From the NCBI RefSeq assembly GCF_900086725.1, contig NZ_LT574832.1, positions 1-50,126 of the forward strand: a stretch of 50,126 nt of DNA. Direction: 5' to 3'. The notes beneath the pieces were generated by a model. That model had not been told where the DNA came from. It made no database searches and saw only the letters and a program-made list of their open reading frames with translations. Made by a program: the position numbers and the translations under genes. The stretch comes from Bariatricus massiliensis. GTDB lineage: Bacteria > Bacillota > Clostridia > Lachnospirales > Lachnospiraceae. This document shows, piece by piece, positions 48,627 to 50,126 of this stretch. Positions within the stretch are counted from its first letter, which is position 1, and every line of letters starts with the position of its first letter.

Positions 48627-49312
48627 TGACTAAAGGACATATTCTAGTTATAGAAGATGATAAAAGTATCATAAACTTCCTGACAATATCTTTAAAGACA
48701 AATAATTATAAAGTAGATGTGGCAGAGAATGGACTCAACGGAATGTCTTTGTTTTTTACAAATAAGCCGGACATGGTTCTTCTGGATCTGGGTCTGCCGG
48801 ATATAGATGGAACTGAAGTGATTAGGCAGATTAGGATGTCCTCTAATATACCTATCATTGTAATCTCGGCAAGGGGGCAGGACGAGGAGAAGGTGGAAGC
48901 GCTGGACTTAGGGGCCGATGACTTTGTGACTAAGCCCTTTAGTATTCAGGAGCTTATGGCACGAATCCGTGTGGGTTTCCGAAAAGTCATGCCGGACAAC
49001 ACCATTCAAAATGTTTTTGAGTCAGGGGGATTGAAGATTGATTATGAGATGAGGCAGGTTACGGTAGATGAGGTTCCCGTGCATTTGACACCAATAGAGT
49101 ATAAAATATTACTTCTTCTTGTGAAGAATTCGGGGAAAGTATTGACGCACCGTTATCTGCAAAATGAAATATGGGGATACACAGATGAAAAAGAGTTCCA
49201 ATCCTTGAGAGTATTTATGGCAAATATACGTAAAAAGATTGAGAAGGATACAAATCATCCACAGTATATTGTAACGGAGGTTGGAGTCGGATATCGTTTT
49301 GTTGGAAATTGA
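48626..49312 (+). CDS. kdpE: Response regulator KdpE (OmpR family)
   Basis: A 228-residue receiver plus winged-helix protein. Acidic pocket IEDD near residue 10, phosphorylation Asp in LLDLGLPD near 54, the switch Ser in VISARG and Lys in VTKPF. The OmpR/PhoB DNA-binding domain has LTPIEYKILLLLVKNSGKVLTHRYLQNEIWG and RVFMANIRKKIEKD. By context it activates kdp expression and perhaps the trk genes. It ends the potassium island. Confidence 0.9.
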   Translation: MTKGHILVIEDDKSIINFLTISLKTNNYKVDVAENGLNGMSLFFTNKPDMVLLDLGLPDIDGTEVIRQIRMSSNIPIIVISARGQDEEKVEALDLGADDFVTKPFSIQELMARIRVGFRKVMPDNTIQNVFESGGLKIDYEMRQVTVDEVPVHLTPIEYKILLLLVKNSGKVLTHRYLQNEIWGYTDEKEFQSLRVFMANIRKKIEKDTNHPQYIVTEVGVGYRFVGN

Positions 49313-49360
49313 AACTCGGACATACAGTGTAAGGCGGCCGTATAAACAGTTCGATAGAAG

Positions 49361-49402
49361 TCAATATATAGGAAGAAAGAGGGATTTCTTCCTATATATT
49401 GA
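49361..49402. repeat. Perfect 18-bp hairpin after kdpE
   Basis: 49361-49378 and 49385-49402 are exact complements around a 6-base loop (GAGGGA). No T-run follows on the plus strand, so it may be a weak terminator or an RNA end-protecting stem for kdpE. Confidence 0.65.
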
Positions 49403-49450
49403 AGCATTAAAAAAACTTGTAATTTTTTTAAATAAATAGTAAAAAAACCG

Positions 49451-49479
49451 TTGACACAGGTCGACTTCTTTTGTATAAT
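49451..49479 (+). promoter_or_regulatory. rRNA/tRNA promoter P1
   Basis: TTGACA, 17-base spacer, TATAAT: a perfect consensus promoter with an extra TG before the -10, preceded by an A/T-rich tract suitable as an UP element. It drives tRNA-Ser and the rRNA. Confidence 0.95.
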
Positions 49480-49554
49480 AATCCATGCACTGTGAAATTC
49501 GGGAAATAATTCCTGTAAAGAAGCAGTAAAATATGGATTAAATATTCAGGCTGT

Positions 49555-49642
49555 GGAGAAATACTCAAGAGGCTGAAGAGGCGCCCCTGCTAAGGGTGTA
49601 GGTCGGGTAACCGGCGCGAGGGTTCAAATCCCTCTTTCTCCG
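49555..49642 (+). tRNA. tRNA-Ser (anticodon GCU)
   Basis: An 88-base class II tRNA: acceptor GGAGAAA/TTTCTCC, anticodon stem CGCCC/GGGTG with loop CTGCTAA (anticodon GCU, codons AGC/AGU), a long variable arm GGTCGGGTAACCGGC and T arm GAGGG-TTCAAAT-CCCTC. The discriminator is G; CCA is not encoded. It lies in the rRNA leader. Confidence 0.95.
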
Positions 49643-49684
49643 TTTCATTTGAAAACATGTTTGAAAAAATATCAAAAAAAGATG

Positions 49685-49711
49685 TTGACAAATGCCAAAG
49701 GATATGATAAT
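49685..49711 (+). promoter_or_regulatory. rRNA promoter P2
   Basis: TTGACA at 49685-49690 and GATAAT at 49706-49711 (15-base spacer), or TAATCT with 17. It lies after tRNA-Ser and gives an rRNA-only transcript. Confidence 0.7.
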
Positions 49712-49885
49712 CTATTAAAGCTGTCGCTGAGACAGAACAAAGAACTTTGATAATTAAATAATAGACAACAACCCTGAAAATTCTTTAAAGAGATTTTTTC
49801 AGAACAAGGACATCATAATGATGTCGACCTAGAACAGTAAACAGGAACAGAATTGCCAAGCGATTCTTGACTGGATACAAACACT
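49712..49885 (+). other. 16S rRNA leader
   Basis: The leader holds an antitermination-type stretch (AACTTTGATAATTAAATA), a hairpin CTGAAAA...TTTTCAG near 49771-49802 and a second stem GACATCAT/ATGTC near 49808-49825. These should take part in antitermination and processing of pre-16S. Confidence 0.5.

Positions 49886-50126
<241 letters not shown>

Overview
The window is about 50 kb around a chromosomal replication origin of a low-GC anaerobic Firmicute, most likely a Lachnospiraceae (Clostridium cluster XIVa). Evidence: the 16S 5' end at the right edge has the cluster XIVa pattern; the gene order rpmH-dnaA-dnaN-S4-recF-gyrB-gyrA is clostridial; and small families typical of the group are present (DUF3881, DUF4446, DUF5058). 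Genus cannot be fixed from 241 bases of 16S.

Layout. (1) 1-4900 is a scarred accessory region beside a tRNA-Arg(CCU): a large inverted repeat, a truncated XRE regulator, an ABC transporter with a GNAT acetyltransferase, relics of mobile-element partition genes (parA joined by deletion to parB), a lipocalin-like DUF1579-type gene, and two diverged copies of a small gene. A 21-bp piece of the tRNA anticodon/T-arm region is repeated about 2 kb away, as an attachment site would be. (2) 4993-17822, nearly all on the minus strand, is the left origin arm: DUF3881, serS, DUF4446, parB, parA with two perfect parS sites, then rsmG, mnmG, mnmE, jag, yidC, yidD, rnpA, rpmH. The one head-on gene is an alpha/beta hydrolase with a degenerate catalytic triad. 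(3) 17940-19747 is a bipartite oriC with DnaA boxes on both sides of dnaA. (4) 18155-26771, plus strand: dnaA, dnaN, S4-domain gene, recF, gyrB, gyrA. (5) 26830-34626: a decayed fic gene, a DUF2975/XRE pair with a DUF4153 protein, fumarase alpha plus a beta subunit fused to a redox-cysteine domain, plsC, and an AraC regulator carrying a catalytically dead GH39-like domain. (6) 34804-37437: a DUF5058 membrane protein, a second membrane protein and an M20 amidohydrolase. (7) 37606-49312: a potassium island. (8) 49451-50126: tandem rRNA promoters with tRNA-Ser(GCU) between them, then the start of 16S rRNA.

The most interesting region is the potassium island. kdpFABC is followed by a protein with the KdpD nucleotide-binding and USP domains but no kinase domain, then a two-gene TrkA (RCK) pair and trkH, and only then a kinase with the KdpD membrane, HisKA and ATPase domains plus the response regulator kdpE. 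Thus KdpD is split into two proteins, with a complete Trk/Ktr-type low-affinity system lodged between them. This suggests one regulon coordinating two K+ uptake systems, probably with c-di-AMP input through the USP domain. Other notable items are the fumarase-beta fusion, the dead GH39 sensor, the two-membrane-protein/M20 module and the tRNA-derived repeat junction.

All assignments come from reading motifs and context by eye. No database search was run.
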